DNA of 64,000 nt from Pseudonocardia oceani (GTDB taxonomy: Bacteria; Actinomycetota; Actinomycetes; Mycobacteriales; Pseudonocardiaceae): positions 5,094,501 through 5,158,500 of the forward strand of contig NZ_JADQDF010000001.1 of the NCBI RefSeq assembly GCF_019263585.2. Reading direction: 5' to 3'. Of the stretch, positions 49,503 to 59,231 are shown in pieces. Numbering within the stretch: the first letter of the stretch is position 1; the number at the start of each line of letters is the position of its first letter. The notes below the pieces were generated by a model. The model did not search any database and was not told the DNA's origin. It was given only the letters and a program-made list of their open reading frames with translations. The translations under genes and the position numbers were made by a program.

Positions 49503-51287
49503 GTGCGCTCTCTGCTGCTCTCCCGCCGCGACCTCGACTTCCTGCTCCACGAGTGGCTCGACGTCGGTGCCCTGACGGCGCGCGAGCGGTTCGCCGAGCA
49601 CTCCCGCGAGACGTTCGACGCCGTGCTGGACCTGTCCGAGCAGGTCGCCACCGAGCAGTTCGCCCCGCACAACCGCACCGCCGACCTGCACGAGCCCGAG
49701 TTCGACGGCGAGCGCGTGCACATGATCCCCGAGGTGGGGAAGGCCCTGGAGGCGTTCGCAGCCACCGGGATCACGGCGGCCGGGATGGACGAGTCGGTCG
49801 GCGGGATGCAGCTCCCGCAGACCGTCGCGCAGGCCTGCTTCCTGTGGTTCCAGGCGGCCAACGTCGGCACGTCGGCGTACCCGTTCCTCACGATCGCCAA
49901 CGCCAACCTGCTGCTCGCGCACGGCACGCCGGAGCAGGTCGAGACGTGGGTCGGCCCGATGGTGGAGGGCCGGTACTTCGGCACGATGTGCCTGTCGGAG
50001 CCGCAGGCCGGCTCGTCGCTGGCCGACATCACGACCCGCGCCGAGCCCCGCGACGACGGCACCTACCGGCTGTCGGGCAACAAGATGTGGATCTCCGGCG
50101 GCGACCACGACCTGTCCGAGAACATCGTGCACCTGGTCCTGGCCAAGGTCCCGGGCGGTCCGGCGGGCGTCAAGGGGATCTCGCTGTTCATCGTGCCCAA
50201 GTTCCTCCCCGGGGAGGACGGCGCCGACGGTCAGCGCAACGACGTCTCGCTCGCCGGCGTCAACCACAAGATGGGCTTCCGCGGCACCGTCAACACGCTG
50301 CTCAACTTCGGCGAGGGCCGGCACACCCCCGGCGGCGAGGCCGGCGCGGTCGGCTACCTGGTGGGGGAGGAGGGCCGCGGGCTGGCCCTGATGTTCCACA
50401 TGATGAACGAGGCGCGCGTCGGCGTCGGGGGCAACGCGGCCGCGCTGGGCTACACCGGCTACCTGCACGCGCTCGACTACGCCCGCACCCGCACGCAGGG
50501 CCGCCCGCCGACGGCCAAGAGCGGGCCGCCCGTGCCGATCATCGAGCACCCGGACGTCGCGCGGATGCTGCTCGCGCAGAAGTCCTACGCCGAGGGTGCG
50601 GTCGCGCTGATCCTGTACTGCGCGCGCCTGCTCGACGACGAGCGCACCGGCGCCACCGAGGACGACCGGGCCCGCGCGCACCTGCTGCTCGACACGCTCA
50701 CCCCGATCGCCAAGAGCTGGCCCTCACAGTGGTGCCTCGCGGCCAACGACCTCGCGATCCAGGTGCACGGCGGCTACGGCTACACCCGCGAGTACGCCGT
50801 GGAGCAGTTCTGGCGCGACAACCGCCTCAACATGATCCACGAGGGCACGCACGGCATCCAGGGCCTCGACCTGCTCGGCCGCAAGGTCGTCCTGCACGAC
50901 GGCGCGGGTCTGCGGCTGCTGCTGGAGACGGTCACCCGCACCGTCGACGCGGCCCGCGCCGCCGGCCTCGACGACCACGCCGACGCCCTCGCCGCCGCCG
51001 TCGCGCGCACCGGTGAGGTCACCGCCGCGCTGTGGGCCGCGGGCGACCCGGCCGTCAGCCTGGCCAACTCCTCGATCTACCTGGAGGCGGTCGGGCACGT
51101 CGTCGTCGCCTGGATGTGGCTGGAGCAGCTCGTGGCCGCCGCCGGGCGGGAGGGCGACTTCTACGACGGCAAGCGCGCCGCGGCCGGCTACTTCTTCCGC
51201 CACGAGCTGCCGCGCACCGGCCCGCAGTTCGCGCTGCTGGAGAGCCTCGACCGCACCACGCTCGACGTGCGGCCGGAGTGGTTCTGA
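49503..51287 (+). CDS. Acyl-CoA dehydrogenase (DmdC/AidB-like long form)
   Basis: 594 residues, longer than classical members. N-terminal helix domain with the DESVGGMQLPQT loop, FGTMCLSEPQAGSSLADITT, GNKMWISGGDHDLS, central domain HKMGFRGTVNTLLNF, QVHGGYGYTREYAVEQFWRDNRLN and HEGTHGIQGLDLLGRK with the catalytic glutamate, plus a C-terminal extra helical domain as in 3-methylmercaptopropionyl-CoA dehydrogenases. GTG 49503 lies six bases after TAGCCT (leaderless pattern). Confidence 0.9.
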   Translation: MRSLLLSRRDLDFLLHEWLDVGALTARERFAEHSRETFDAVLDLSEQVATEQFAPHNRTADLHEPEFDGERVHMIPEVGKALEAFAATGITAAGMDESVGGMQLPQTVAQACFLWFQAANVGTSAYPFLTIANANLLLAHGTPEQVETWVGPMVEGRYFGTMCLSEPQAGSSLADITTRAEPRDDGTYRLSGNKMWISGGDHDLSENIVHLVLAKVPGGPAGVKGISLFIVPKFLPGEDGADGQRNDVSLAGVNHKMGFRGTVNTLLNFGEGRHTPGGEAGAVGYLVGEEGRGLALMFHMMNEARVGVGGNAAALGYTGYLHALDYARTRTQGRPPTAKSGPPVPIIEHPDVARMLLAQKSYAEGAVALILYCARLLDDERTGATEDDRARAHLLLDTLTPIAKSWPSQWCLAANDLAIQVHGGYGYTREYAVEQFWRDNRLNMIHEGTHGIQGLDLLGRKVVLHDGAGLRLLLETVTRTVDAARAAGLDDHADALAAAVARTGEVTAALWAAGDPAVSLANSSIYLEAVGHVVVAWMWLEQLVAAAGREGDFYDGKRAAAGYFFRHELPRTGPQFALLESLDRTTLDVRPEWF

Positions 51288-51294
51288 CCAGGAT

Positions 51295-51310
51295 GTCTCA
51301 CCGGTGAGAC
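51295..51310. promoter_or_regulatory. Perfect 16-bp palindrome, possible operator
   Basis: GTCTCACCGGTGAGAC has no loop and starts 8 bases after the acyl-CoA dehydrogenase stop. A perfect dyad without spacer suits a TetR-like repressor more than a terminator, but no gene starts immediately downstream on the plus strand. Confidence 0.4.
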
Positions 51311-51423
51311 GCTCGGTGGTGCGGTGTCGGCGTGGACGACTCCTGCGGTGGCGCCACGTCCCCGCCGTCGACCCCGCGCTGTTCCGGGACCACCGCAGCG
51401 CTGACGCCCGCCTGCCGGACGAG

Positions 51424-51870
51424 TCAGCAGGGCTCGACGGAGATGACCGCGGGCAGCGTGCCCATGAGCTCGGCGAACGCGACCTCCTCGCTGCGGGTGA
51501 GCGAGACGGTGCAGGTGACGGAGCTGTACGGGACGCCGTCGCGGACGTCGGCGTTGAAGTCGCGGACCGGGTAGCCGCCGGCGCGCAGCGCGTCGCCGAC
51601 ACGCAGGACGCCCTCGATTCCGCCGGTCGTGACGATCTCGTGGCGGCGCGGGGTGCGGGGGGTCCAGGTGGTGCGGGGGGAGTCGTCGAGAACGGTCACG
51701 GGAAGCTCCAGGGTCCGGAGGAACGGGGACCCGAGCCAGGCCTCGGTGAGGGGGAGGAGCGGCGCGCCGGCGGCCTGGCTCAGCCGACGCGCGGCGGTAC
51801 GGCCGCGTCGAGGGCGAGAGGTGCGATGCGCATGGGGAGGACGATAGCGCGTCCGTGTGGTGGCGGCCAC
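51424..51870 (-). CDS. Hypothetical protein
   Basis: Up to 148 residues from GTG 51870; the true start may be internal because the first ~30 residues are Arg/Pro-rich and look non-coding. The better half is PLTEAWLGSPFLRTLELPVTVL, EIVTTGGIEGVLRVGDALRAGGY and YSSVTCTVSLTRSEEVAFAELMG. No signal peptide or known motif. No family recognised. The 135 bases between it and the acyl-CoA dehydrogenase hold only the palindrome at 51295. Confidence 0.4.
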   Translation of the reverse strand: MAATTRTRYRPPHAHRTSRPRRGRTAARRLSQAAGAPLLPLTEAWLGSPFLRTLELPVTVLDDSPRTTWTPRTPRRHEIVTTGGIEGVLRVGDALRAGGYPVRDFNADVRDGVPYSSVTCTVSLTRSEEVAFAELMGTLPAVISVEPC

Positions 51871-51895
51871 CCGCCCTCACCCTACGGTGGGGATC

Positions 51896-52331
51896 ATGAT
51901 CGCCCGGGCGGCCGCCGCCGTCGTCGTGACGGTCGCGCTGCTCGGCCACGCCGTCGTGCTGGCGGTCCGGCCGGCGCACACGCTGCTCATCGACCTGCAG
52001 GTCTACCGCGCGGGCGGGCGGCACCTCGTCGACGGCCTCCCGCTCCACGGCGGCGGGTGCTGCTCGACCTGCCGTTCGTCCACCCGCCGTTCGCGGCACT
52101 GGTGTTCGCGCCGCTGGCGTGGCTGCCGTTCCCGGTGCTCGCCCCGGCGTGGACGCTGCTGGGCGTCGGGCTGCTCGCCGTCGTCCGTGCACCGGTGCGG
52201 GGCCGCTGCTCGTCGCCCTGGTGGCGCTGGCGACGTGGCTGGAGGCCGCGGCCACGCGCTCGGTGCGTTCGTCGCGGGCGCGGGCGCGGTCGGGTTCGTC
52301 GCGGCGCCCGCCGAAGGCCCGGACACGTGGA
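51896..52331 (+). pseudogene. Decayed GT87 (DUF2029, mannosyltransferase-like) gene
   Basis: Begins well with a membrane helix and IDLQVYRAGGRHLVDGLPLHGGG (bases 51896-52061), then continues in another frame as VLLDLPFVHPPFAALVFAPLAWLPFPVLAPAWTLLGVGLL (from about 52059), then a third frame LLVALVALATWLEAAATRS (near 52200) and back to GAFVAGAGAVGFVAAPAEGPDTW (near 52265-52331). At least three frameshifts and the loss of most of the ~400-residue family protein. Confidence 0.8.
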
Positions 52332-52361
52332 AGGCCCCGCCGGGATCCGGCGGGGCCTTCC
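52329..52361 (-). terminator. Terminator hairpin of the ctaE-qcr operon
   Basis: Perfect 15-bp stem (GGAAGGCCCCGCCGG / CCGGCGGGGCCTTCC) with GAT loop, 23 bases beyond the qcrB stop. Strong GC stem without T-run. Confidence 0.7.
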
Positions 52362-52383
52362 GTGCGTGCGGGTGGAGGCGGGG

Positions 52384-54096
52384 TCAGTCGTCGGTGTCCA
52401 GCGGACGTCCCTCGGAGCTGCCCGCGAGTTCGCGACGCTGACCGGTGCGGGCGGCGCGCTGGTCGTCGCCGTCGTGACCGCCGTGGCGGGCCTCCTCGGC
52501 CGCGGCCTCCTCGGCCTTGGCCTTCTCCAGCGCGAGGGTCTCCTCGCGCGGGTCGGGCGTGAGCAGCGAGCCGGGGACCGGCGCACCGCCCAGGCCGAGC
52601 TGGTTCATCCGCTTGGGCACCGGGGCGCCCTGGTACGCGAGCGGGATCGGGTGCCCGTGGGCGTCGATACCGGCGAGGGGCTGGTGCACCTCGATGAACT
52701 CACCGTGCGGCAGGCGCTTGATGATGCCCGTCTCGATGCCGTGCTCGAGGACCGCGCGGTCGCCCTTCTGCAGGCCGATGCAGATGCGGTAGGTCACCCA
52801 GTAGGCGACCGGCGGCAGCACCAGCAGGCCGATGCGTCCCATCCACGTCGTGGCGTTGAGCGACACGTCGAAGAAGAACGCGAACCAGTCGTTGGCCGAG
52901 CTGATCAGCAGGACCATGTAGAACATGATCGCCATCGCGCCGAGCGCGGTGCGGACCGGCACGTCGCGGGGGCGCTGCAGCAGGTTGTGCAGGGCCGTGT
53001 CCTTGGTGAAGCGCGCCTCGAGCCAGGGGTACGCGCCGGCGATCACGAAGATCAGCGGCAGGAACGCGGCCGTCGGCCAGAACACCGCCGGGATCGTGTA
53101 GTCGCCCAGGTAGATCTCCCACGCGGGCCAGAGCCGGGCCATGCCGTCGGACCAGCCCATGTAGAAGTCGGGCTGGGAGCCCGCCGAGATCTGCGACGGG
53201 TTGTACGGCCCGAGGTTCCAGATCGGGTTGATCTGGAGCAGGCCGCCCATCAGGCCGTTGACACCGACGAACACCGCGAAGAACGCGCCGCCCTTGGCCG
53301 CGAAGGCCGGGAGGATGCGGACGCCGACCACGTTGTGCTCGGTGCGGCCGGGGCCGGGGAACTGGGTGTGCTTCTGGTACCAGACCAGGCCGACGTGCAG
53401 GCCGATCAGCGCCAGGAGGATGCCCGGGAACAGCAGCACGTGGATGATGTAGAGGCGCGGGATGATCTCGGTGCCGGGGAACTCGCCGCCGAAGAGCGCC
53501 CACTGGATCCAGGTGCCGGCCACGGGGACCGAGAGCGTGATGCCCGACGCGATGCGGAGGCCGGTGCCCGAGAGCAGGTCGTCGGGGAGCGAGTAGCCGG
53601 TGAAGCCCTCGAACGTGCCGACGAGGGTCAGCACGATGCCGATGACCCAGTTGGCCTCACGCGGCTTGCGGAACGCACCGGTGAAGTAGGTGCGGAACAT
53701 GTGCGCGACCATCGCGGCCATGAACAGCAGCGCCGCCCAGTGGTGCACCTGGCGGACGAACAGGCCGCCGCGCACCTCGAACGAGATGTCGAGCGTCGAC
53801 TCGTACGCGCGGGTCATGTGGACCCCGCGCAGGTTGTCGAAGACCCCGTCGTAGGTGACCTCGGCCATCGAGGGGTCGTAGAACAGCGCCAGGTACGTGC
53901 CCGAGAGCAGCAGCACGATGAAGCTGTAGAGGGCGACTTCGCCGAGCATGAACGACCAGTGCGTCGGGAAGACCTTGTTGAACTGCTTCCGCATGCCCGC
54001 GGCGGGGTGGTAGCGCTGGTCGGCCCCGTCCAGGGCACCGGCGACGAGCGCGTTGCCACCGCCCCCGGACGTCGTCGGCGTGGTGATCGAACTCAT
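52384..54096 (-). CDS. qcrB: Cytochrome bc1 complex cytochrome b subunit
   Basis: 570 residues. Long actinobacterial QcrB with eight or nine membrane helices, [26 protein letters not shown] and similar paired heme-ligand His segments, [19 protein letters not shown], the PEW-like PIWNLGPY area, and a charged C-terminal tail. Transfers electrons from menaquinol within the bcc-aa3 supercomplex. ATG 54096 overlaps the qcrA stop (ATGA). Confidence 0.95.
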   Translation of the reverse strand: MSSITTPTTSGGGGNALVAGALDGADQRYHPAAGMRKQFNKVFPTHWSFMLGEVALYSFIVLLLSGTYLALFYDPSMAEVTYDGVFDNLRGVHMTRAYESTLDISFEVRGGLFVRQVHHWAALLFMAAMVAHMFRTYFTGAFRKPREANWVIGIVLTLVGTFEGFTGYSLPDDLLSGTGLRIASGITLSVPVAGTWIQWALFGGEFPGTEIIPRLYIIHVLLFPGILLALIGLHVGLVWYQKHTQFPGPGRTEHNVVGVRILPAFAAKGGAFFAVFVGVNGLMGGLLQINPIWNLGPYNPSQISAGSQPDFYMGWSDGMARLWPAWEIYLGDYTIPAVFWPTAAFLPLIFVIAGAYPWLEARFTKDTALHNLLQRPRDVPVRTALGAMAIMFYMVLLISSANDWFAFFFDVSLNATTWMGRIGLLVLPPVAYWVTYRICIGLQKGDRAVLEHGIETGIIKRLPHGEFIEVHQPLAGIDAHGHPIPLAYQGAPVPKRMNQLGLGGAPVPGSLLTPDPREETLALEKAKAEEAAAEEARHGGHDGDDQRAARTGQRRELAGSSEGRPLDTDD

Positions 54097-55232
54097 GATC
54101 TCCGCTCCCAGAAGGCGGGCCCGACTGCCTCGCGGAAGTCGGCGGTGGCGACGAGGTAACCCTCGTCATTCACTGTAATCGGAAGTTGGGGAAGTGACCT
54201 GGTGGCCGGACCGAAGACCGGCTTGGCGTACTCCGTGGCCAGGAACTGGCTCTGGTGGCACGGGCACAGGATCCGCTGGCTCTGCGTCTCGTACAGCGAC
54301 GTCGGGCAGCCCAGGTGCGTGCAGAGCTTGGAGTAGGCGTAGAAGTCGCCGTAGTGGAAGTCCTCCTGGCCGCTGCGCTGGGTCACCTCGGTGCCCGGGC
54401 GCAGGCGGATCAGCATGACCGGGTTGTCGGAGCGGCGCAGCGCGTGCAGCAGCGCCTCCTCGTCACCCCGCTCGGACTCGCGGAACGGGAACACCGTCTC
54501 CATCGAGCCGGGCTCCTGGTCCTCCGGGCGGACCAGCGAGATCTCGTCCGGGATGCCGGTGTCGCGGCGCAGGTAGACCGTCTCGCCGTCGACGGGGCGC
54601 CAGCCGGTGGTCCACAGGGCCGCGAGGTCGCCGCCCTCCCACGGGTCGCGAACCAGCGGCGCGATGGCCGCGATGCCCAGCCCGAGGCCGAACACACCGG
54701 CCGCGCCGCCCGCCGCGCGGGTGATCAGCTTGCGGCGCGCGATGCCGGTGTCCTGGCCCGCCTTCTGCAGCTGCGCGATGACGGTGCGGCGGTCGACCTC
54801 GTCGGAGATGCCGTCGTGGCGCTGCTGCACCGACACCTCGTCGGGGAAGAACTTCTTGACGTAGGAGATGACGCCGATGCCCAGCGCGAGCACGGCCAGG
54901 CCGAACGTGCCGCCGATGACGGGCGTGTACAGCGCGTAGACGCCGTAGCCCGGGTCCGACGGCGGGACGTACTCGTAGGGCCAGAAGAGGAAGGCGACGA
55001 GGAACGCCAGCCCGGACAGCGCCGAGATGACGAACCAGAGCGCGACGGCGCGCTCGGCCCGCTTCTCCGCGCGGGTGCCCGGGATCGGGAACTTCCGCGC
55101 GTTGTGGACGATCTCGACGTCGTCGAGGTTGGCCGCGAGAGTGGCGAGCTGGTCCGGCGTCATCTCGTCGAGCTCGGCCGGGGTGGGACGGCGCGCGGGA
55201 CCGGAGGAGTGGTCCCGTTCGGAGAGGGTCAT
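54093..55232 (-). CDS. qcrA: Cytochrome bc1 complex Rieske iron-sulfur subunit
   Basis: 379 residues. Actinobacterial form with three membrane helices after a long N-terminal cytosolic region ([31 protein letters not shown]...), a twin-arginine-free [19 protein letters not shown], and the Rieske motifs CTHLGC and CPCHQSQF near the C-terminus. Fe-S subunit passing electrons to cytochrome c. I take ATG 55232, overlapping the qcrC stop; ATG 55250 is a longer option. Confidence 0.95.
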   Translation of the reverse strand: MTLSERDHSSGPARRPTPAELDEMTPDQLATLAANLDDVEIVHNARKFPIPGTRAEKRAERAVALWFVISALSGLAFLVAFLFWPYEYVPPSDPGYGVYALYTPVIGGTFGLAVLALGIGVISYVKKFFPDEVSVQQRHDGISDEVDRRTVIAQLQKAGQDTGIARRKLITRAAGGAAGVFGLGLGIAAIAPLVRDPWEGGDLAALWTTGWRPVDGETVYLRRDTGIPDEISLVRPEDQEPGSMETVFPFRESERGDEEALLHALRRSDNPVMLIRLRPGTEVTQRSGQEDFHYGDFYAYSKLCTHLGCPTSLYETQSQRILCPCHQSQFLATEYAKPVFGPATRSLPQLPITVNDEGYLVATADFREAVGPAFWERRS

Positions 55233-56065
55233 GACTTGGCTCCCAGCCACAGAGCGAATCCGATCAGCCCGGCGAGGCCGACGATGAAGGCGATGAGGCC
55301 CTCGGAGACCGGGCCGATACCGCCGAGACCGGCACCGCCGGGGTTGGCGACGTCACCGGACACGGACTTGATGTAGGCGATGATGTCGGCCTTCTCCTCC
55401 GGCGTGAGCTGCCGGTCGGAGAACTTCGGCATGTTCTGCGGGCCCGAGAGCATCGCGGTGTAGATGACGGTCTCGGTCGCCGGGTCCAGCGTCGGCGCGT
55501 ACTTGCCCGAGGACAGCGCGCCGCCGCGGCCGGTGAAGTTGTGGCAGGACGCGCAGTTGAGGCGGAACAGCTCGCCACCGCGGGCCGGGTTCTCGCCGCG
55601 CAGCTCCTCGCCGGTGGCCTGCGGACGGGCCGGGCCGCCGCCGTTGGCCTGGATGAAGGCGCCGAGCGCGTCGAGGTTGGCCTGGCCCTCCTCGGTGTCC
55701 GGGTCGAAGGCCGGGCGCGGGGGCTTGCGCTGCGCCTGGGCCTCCTGGCGGGCCAGCGGCATGCGGCCGGTGGACACCTGGAAGTAGGCCGCGGCGTCGC
55801 CGACGCCGATGAGGCTCGGGCCACGGTCGTTGACGCCCTGCAGGTTGGCGCCGTGGCAGGTGATGCACGCGTTCTCGTTGTAGAGCTGCTCACCCTTCGC
55901 GACCAGGGCCGCGTCGGCCTCCTGGGCCACGGCGACCTGCGCCTGCGGGGTGGCGACGGTGTACAGCGCTCCGGCGGACAGCAGGCCGATGCCCAGCGCC
56001 ATCGCGCCCGCGAGGCGGCGCCGGAACCGGCTGCGCGCCCCGCGCGTGTTCGGTGTGGTGGTCAT
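55229..56065 (-). CDS. qcrC: Diheme cytochrome c subunit of bcc complex
   Basis: 278 residues. N-terminal membrane anchor ([25 protein letters not shown]), two c-heme motifs CITCH and CASCH with Met ligands downstream, and a C-terminal helix [20 protein letters not shown]. It replaces a soluble cytochrome c between bc1 and oxidase in actinobacteria. Start ATG 56065 is favoured by GAGGG before it; ATG 56107, directly behind the ctaE stop, is the alternative. Confidence 0.95.
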   Translation of the reverse strand: MTTTPNTRGARSRFRRRLAGAMALGIGLLSAGALYTVATPQAQVAVAQEADAALVAKGEQLYNENACITCHGANLQGVNDRGPSLIGVGDAAAYFQVSTGRMPLARQEAQAQRKPPRPAFDPDTEEGQANLDALGAFIQANGGGPARPQATGEELRGENPARGGELFRLNCASCHNFTGRGGALSSGKYAPTLDPATETVIYTAMLSGPQNMPKFSDRQLTPEEKADIIAYIKSVSGDVANPGGAGLGGIGPVSEGLIAFIVGLAGLIGFALWLGAKS

Positions 56066-56108
56066 CGATGCGCCCTCGGGTAGTTCCGGCATGCCTGTTT
56101 CTGACATC

Positions 56109-56711
56109 TCAGCGGATGAAGTAGATGACGGCGAAGAGGCCGACCCAGACCACGTCGACGAAGTGCCAGTAGTACGACACGACGATGGCCGCGGTGGCCT
56201 GCTGCGGCGTGAACTTGCTCAGCCTCGTGCGGATGAGCAGGTACACGAACGCGACCAGCCCGCCGATGACGTGCAGGGCGTGGAAGCCCGTCGCCATGTA
56301 GAAGACCGTGCCGTACGCGCTCGAGGCCAGGGTGGTGCCGTGCTCGGTGACGAGCACGCTGTACTCGTACGCCTGACCGAGCACGAAGAACGTGCCCATG
56401 CCCAGCGTGAGCAGGTACCAGCGGCGCAGGCCGAAGACGTCACCCCGCTCCGCCGCGAACACCCCGAACTGGCACGTGAACGAGGACGCCACGAGGACGA
56501 TCGTCACGGCCAACGCGTAGGGCACGTTGAGCTCGGTGGGGGCCGGGGGCCATTCGCCCTCGTTCTGGGCGCGCGCGGTGAAGTAGATCGCGAAGAGTCC
56601 GGCGAAGAACATCAGCTCGCTGGACAGCCAGACGATCGTGCCGACGCTGACCAGGTTGGGCCGGTTCAGCGAGTGGATCCGCGCGCTGATGTTGGGAGCC
56701 GCTGTCGTCAC
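56109..56711 (-). CDS. ctaE: Cytochrome c oxidase subunit III
   Basis: 200 residues, five or so membrane helices. [35 protein letters not shown] is the classical start and the [18 protein letters not shown] and [19 protein letters not shown] stretches the ending. GTG 56711 is chosen; CATAAT (56718-56723) lies six bases upstream, so the message is likely leaderless. First gene of the ctaE-qcrCAB operon. Confidence 0.95.
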   Translation of the reverse strand: MTTAAPNISARIHSLNRPNLVSVGTIVWLSSELMFFAGLFAIYFTARAQNEGEWPPAPTELNVPYALAVTIVLVASSFTCQFGVFAAERGDVFGLRRWYLLTLGMGTFFVLGQAYEYSVLVTEHGTTLASSAYGTVFYMATGFHALHVIGGLVAFVYLLIRTRLSKFTPQQATAAIVVSYYWHFVDVVWVGLFAVIYFIR

Positions 56712-56805
56712 GAAGGCATTATGACCCCAGACCAACTTCTACAGCCTGTCGGGGACCCAACGGGTTCCTCATCGCAACGTCACGTCGCGGTCTAGAGTTC
56801 CGCGC

Positions 56806-57240
56806 GTGAACAGCCCCGTCGCCCCGGAACCCCTGACCGTGCTGGTGCTCAGCCACCGGCCCGAGGTCCGCGAGGCCATCGTCAACGCCATCGGTCGGCG
56901 GCCGGCGCCCGATCTCGGACGCGTCACGTTCCTGGAGGCGAGCGGCATCGCCGAGGTGCTGGCCGCCGCCGACGCCGGATCCGTCGACCTCGCCGTGCTC
57001 GACGGCGAGGCCCAGCCGACCGGCGGCATGGGCGTCTCGCGCCAGCTGAAGAACGAGATCACGAACTGCCCGCCGATCATCGTCACGGTGCGGCGGCGCG
57101 ACGACCGGTGGCTCGCCACCTGGTCCCAGGCCGACGCGGTGCTCGTGCACCCGCTCGACCCGATCACCGCCGCCGAGACCGTCGCCGACGTGCTGCGCCG
57201 CTCGATCGCCGGTGAGCTGCCCGTCGCGCACCGTGGCTGA
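56806..57240 (+). CDS. Response-regulator-like (REC fold) protein without output domain
   Basis: 144 residues. [21 protein letters not shown] resembles a receiver start, [10 protein letters not shown] the phospho-Asp strand, and [31 protein letters not shown] the Thr/Lys-type end, with Lys replaced by His-Pro. No output domain is present. Conserved next to trpD and ctaE as far as I recall. GTG 56806 lies seven bases after TAGAGT (leaderless pattern). Confidence 0.7.
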   Translation: MNSPVAPEPLTVLVLSHRPEVREAIVNAIGRRPAPDLGRVTFLEASGIAEVLAAADAGSVDLAVLDGEAQPTGGMGVSRQLKNEITNCPPIIVTVRRRDDRWLATWSQADAVLVHPLDPITAAETVADVLRRSIAGELPVAHRG

Positions 57241-58285
57241 GCAGGGCGCCGGGTCGCGCACCTGGCCCGCGCTGCTGGGCAGCCTGATCCGTGGCGAGGA
57301 CCTCGACTCCGGCGACACCGCCTGGGTGATGGACCGCGTCCTGTCCGCGGAGGCCACGCCCGCCCAGCTCGCCGGGTTCCTCGTCGCGCTGCGGGCCAAG
57401 GGCGAGACGGCCGTCGAGGTCGCCGGGCTGGCCGAGACGATGCTCCGCCACGCCAACCGGTTCTCCGTGCCCGGGCGCGCCGTCGACGTCGTGGGCACCG
57501 GGGGCGACCAGGCCCAGACCGTCAACATCTCCTCGATGTCGGCCGTCGTCGTCGCGGCCACCGGGGCACCGGTCGTCAAGCACGGCGGGCGTGCGGCGTC
57601 CTCGGCCAGCGGCACCGCCGACGTGCTGGAGGCGCTCGGCGTCGCCATCGACCTGCCCGCGGCCGGGGTGGCGGCCTGCGTCGCCGAGGTCGGGATCGGG
57701 TTCTGCTTCGCGCCGGTGTTCCACCCCGCGATGCGCCACGCCGCCGGCACCCGGCGCGAGCTGGGCGTGCCCACCGCGATGAACGTGCTCGGGCCGCTCA
57801 CCAACCCCGCGCAGCCCGCGGCGGCGCTGATCGGCTGCGCGTTCCCCGCCCTGCTGCCCGTGATCGCCGACGTCCTCGCCGGGCGCGGCACGTCCGCGCT
57901 CGTGGTGCGCGGTGACGACGGCCTCGACGAGATCACCACCGCCGGCACGACCACGGTGCACGTGGTGTCGGCGTCGCAGGTGCGGGTGGAGACCCTCGAC
58001 CCCACCGCCCTCGACGTGCCCCCGGCCACCCGCGAGGACCTGCGCGGTGGCGACGCCGGCGTCAACGCGGGGGTGTTCCGGGCCCTGCTGGCCGGGGAGC
58101 ACGGTCCGGTGCGCGACGCGGTGCTGCTCAACTCCGCGGCGGCGCTGGTGGCCTTCGACGGCCCCGGCCCCTCCCTGGTCGACGACCTGCGCCGCGCGCT
58201 GCCGCGGGCGGCGGAGGCGATCGACTCGGGGGCGGCGGAGGGCCTGCTGGCCCGCTGGGCCGAGGTGTCGACGAGCCTGCGCTGA
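57233..58285 (+). CDS. trpD: Anthranilate phosphoribosyltransferase
   Basis: 350 residues. [52 protein letters not shown] carries the PRPP/Mg loops, and [30 protein letters not shown] the anthranilate site. Second step of tryptophan synthesis. GTG 57233 overlaps the previous stop by 8 bases. Physically linked to the respiratory operon, which is a conserved actinobacterial arrangement. Confidence 0.95.
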   Translation: MAEQGAGSRTWPALLGSLIRGEDLDSGDTAWVMDRVLSAEATPAQLAGFLVALRAKGETAVEVAGLAETMLRHANRFSVPGRAVDVVGTGGDQAQTVNISSMSAVVVAATGAPVVKHGGRAASSASGTADVLEALGVAIDLPAAGVAACVAEVGIGFCFAPVFHPAMRHAAGTRRELGVPTAMNVLGPLTNPAQPAAALIGCAFPALLPVIADVLAGRGTSALVVRGDDGLDEITTAGTTTVHVVSASQVRVETLDPTALDVPPATREDLRGGDAGVNAGVFRALLAGEHGPVRDAVLLNSAAALVAFDGPGPSLVDDLRRALPRAAEAIDSGAAEGLLARWAEVSTSLR

Positions 58286-58332
58286 CGCCCGGCCCCGCCC
58301 GCCGCACCGGCGCCCACCCCCCACCCCAGCGA

Positions 58333-58381
58333 CAGTGGAGTGGCTTTACTGCCACTGGGCGCCAGTAGAGCCACTCCACTG
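58333..58381. repeat. Intergenic palindrome (19-bp imperfect stem)
   Basis: Arms CAGTGGAGTGGCT (58333-58345) and AGCCACTCCACTG (58369-58381) are perfect. A T-G wobble and TACTG/CAGTA extend the stem to 19 pairs. Sits between convergent trpD and the siderophore-interacting protein and may terminate both. Confidence 0.7.
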
Positions 58382-58409
58382 CCACGAGATCGGGGGCGGG
58401 GGCGGGGCG

Positions 58410-59231
58410 TCAGGTGGGGCGGGGGCGGTCGTTCCAGTAGCCCTGCGCGCTCACCCGGCCCGCAGCCACGCCGACCTCCACCAGCAGCGCCCGGACCCGG
58501 GCGACGCGGGTGCTCTCCGCCGCGACCCACGCGTAGAAGCCCGGGCCGTGCGCTGCCGCCGCCGCCCCGTGCTCCTGCACCCAGACCCCGGCCGCCGCGA
58601 GCAGTCCGCCGCGGGGGAGCCGGGTCACGGTGACGCCGGGCGGAGCGGCCACGGCGTCGGCGGGGTCGTCCACCTCGACGAGCGCCGTGCCGCCGACGCC
58701 GGGAGCGAGCGCGGCGAGGATGCGGCGCAGGGCGGGCAGCGCGGCCTCGTCGGCGACGAGCAGCACCGCGTCGGCGTCGCCGGGCTGCCACTGGACGCCG
58801 TGGCCCGGCCGGCCCCGGCGCACGTCCGGCCCGGACACCAGCAGGCGCTCGCCGACCCGCGCCGCGGCCGCCCACCGGCTCGCCGGGCCCGGGCTGGCGT
58901 GCACGAACACGTCGACGTCGACCTCGTGGTCCGTCGTCCGCACCGCGCTAGGCGTGTAGCTGCGCAGGACGGGGCGGCCGGCGTCGGGCAGCTCGCGCCA
59001 CGTCGCGCGCCACTCCCGCTCGGGCACCGGCTCGGCGCGCGGGGCGAAGGCCTTCGGGTAGCCGCTCTGCGGCACGAGGAGCTTGATCCGCTGGTCCGGG
59101 CCGTGCGCGACGAAGTGCGCCAGCTGGGGGCCGTGCAGCGTGAGCCGCACGAACCCCGGCGAGACCCGGCCGACCGCGGCCACCCGGGTCTCGAACAGGG
59201 CGTTGGGCGACGCGTCGAACGCTCCCGTCAC
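58410..59231 (-). CDS. Siderophore-interacting protein (FAD-binding)
   Basis: 273 residues. FAD-binding signature RSYTPSAVRTTDHEVDVDVFVHASPGPASRWA, NAD(P) half with LLVADEAALPALRRIL, and the SIP C-terminus YAWVAAESTRVARVRALL...YWND. ViuB/YqjH-like ferric-siderophore reductase. GTG 59231 overlaps the binding-protein stop by 4 bases. Confidence 0.92.
   Translation of the reverse strand: MTGAFDASPNALFETRVAAVGRVSPGFVRLTLHGPQLAHFVAHGPDQRIKLLVPQSGYPKAFAPRAEPVPEREWRATWRELPDAGRPVLRSYTPSAVRTTDHEVDVDVFVHASPGPASRWAAAARVGERLLVSGPDVRRGRPGHGVQWQPGDADAVLLVADEAALPALRRILAALAPGVGGTALVEVDDPADAVAAPPGVTVTRLPRGGLLAAAGVWVQEHGAAAAAHGPGFYAWVAAESTRVARVRALLVEVGVAAGRVSAQGYWNDRPRPT

Noticed and set aside
51013-54159. 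A 1048-residue plus-strand frame
   Set aside because: Shadow of the acyl-CoA dehydrogenase and antisense to qcrB; only the short GT87-like block within it (about 52059-52190) is real and is listed as pseudogene.
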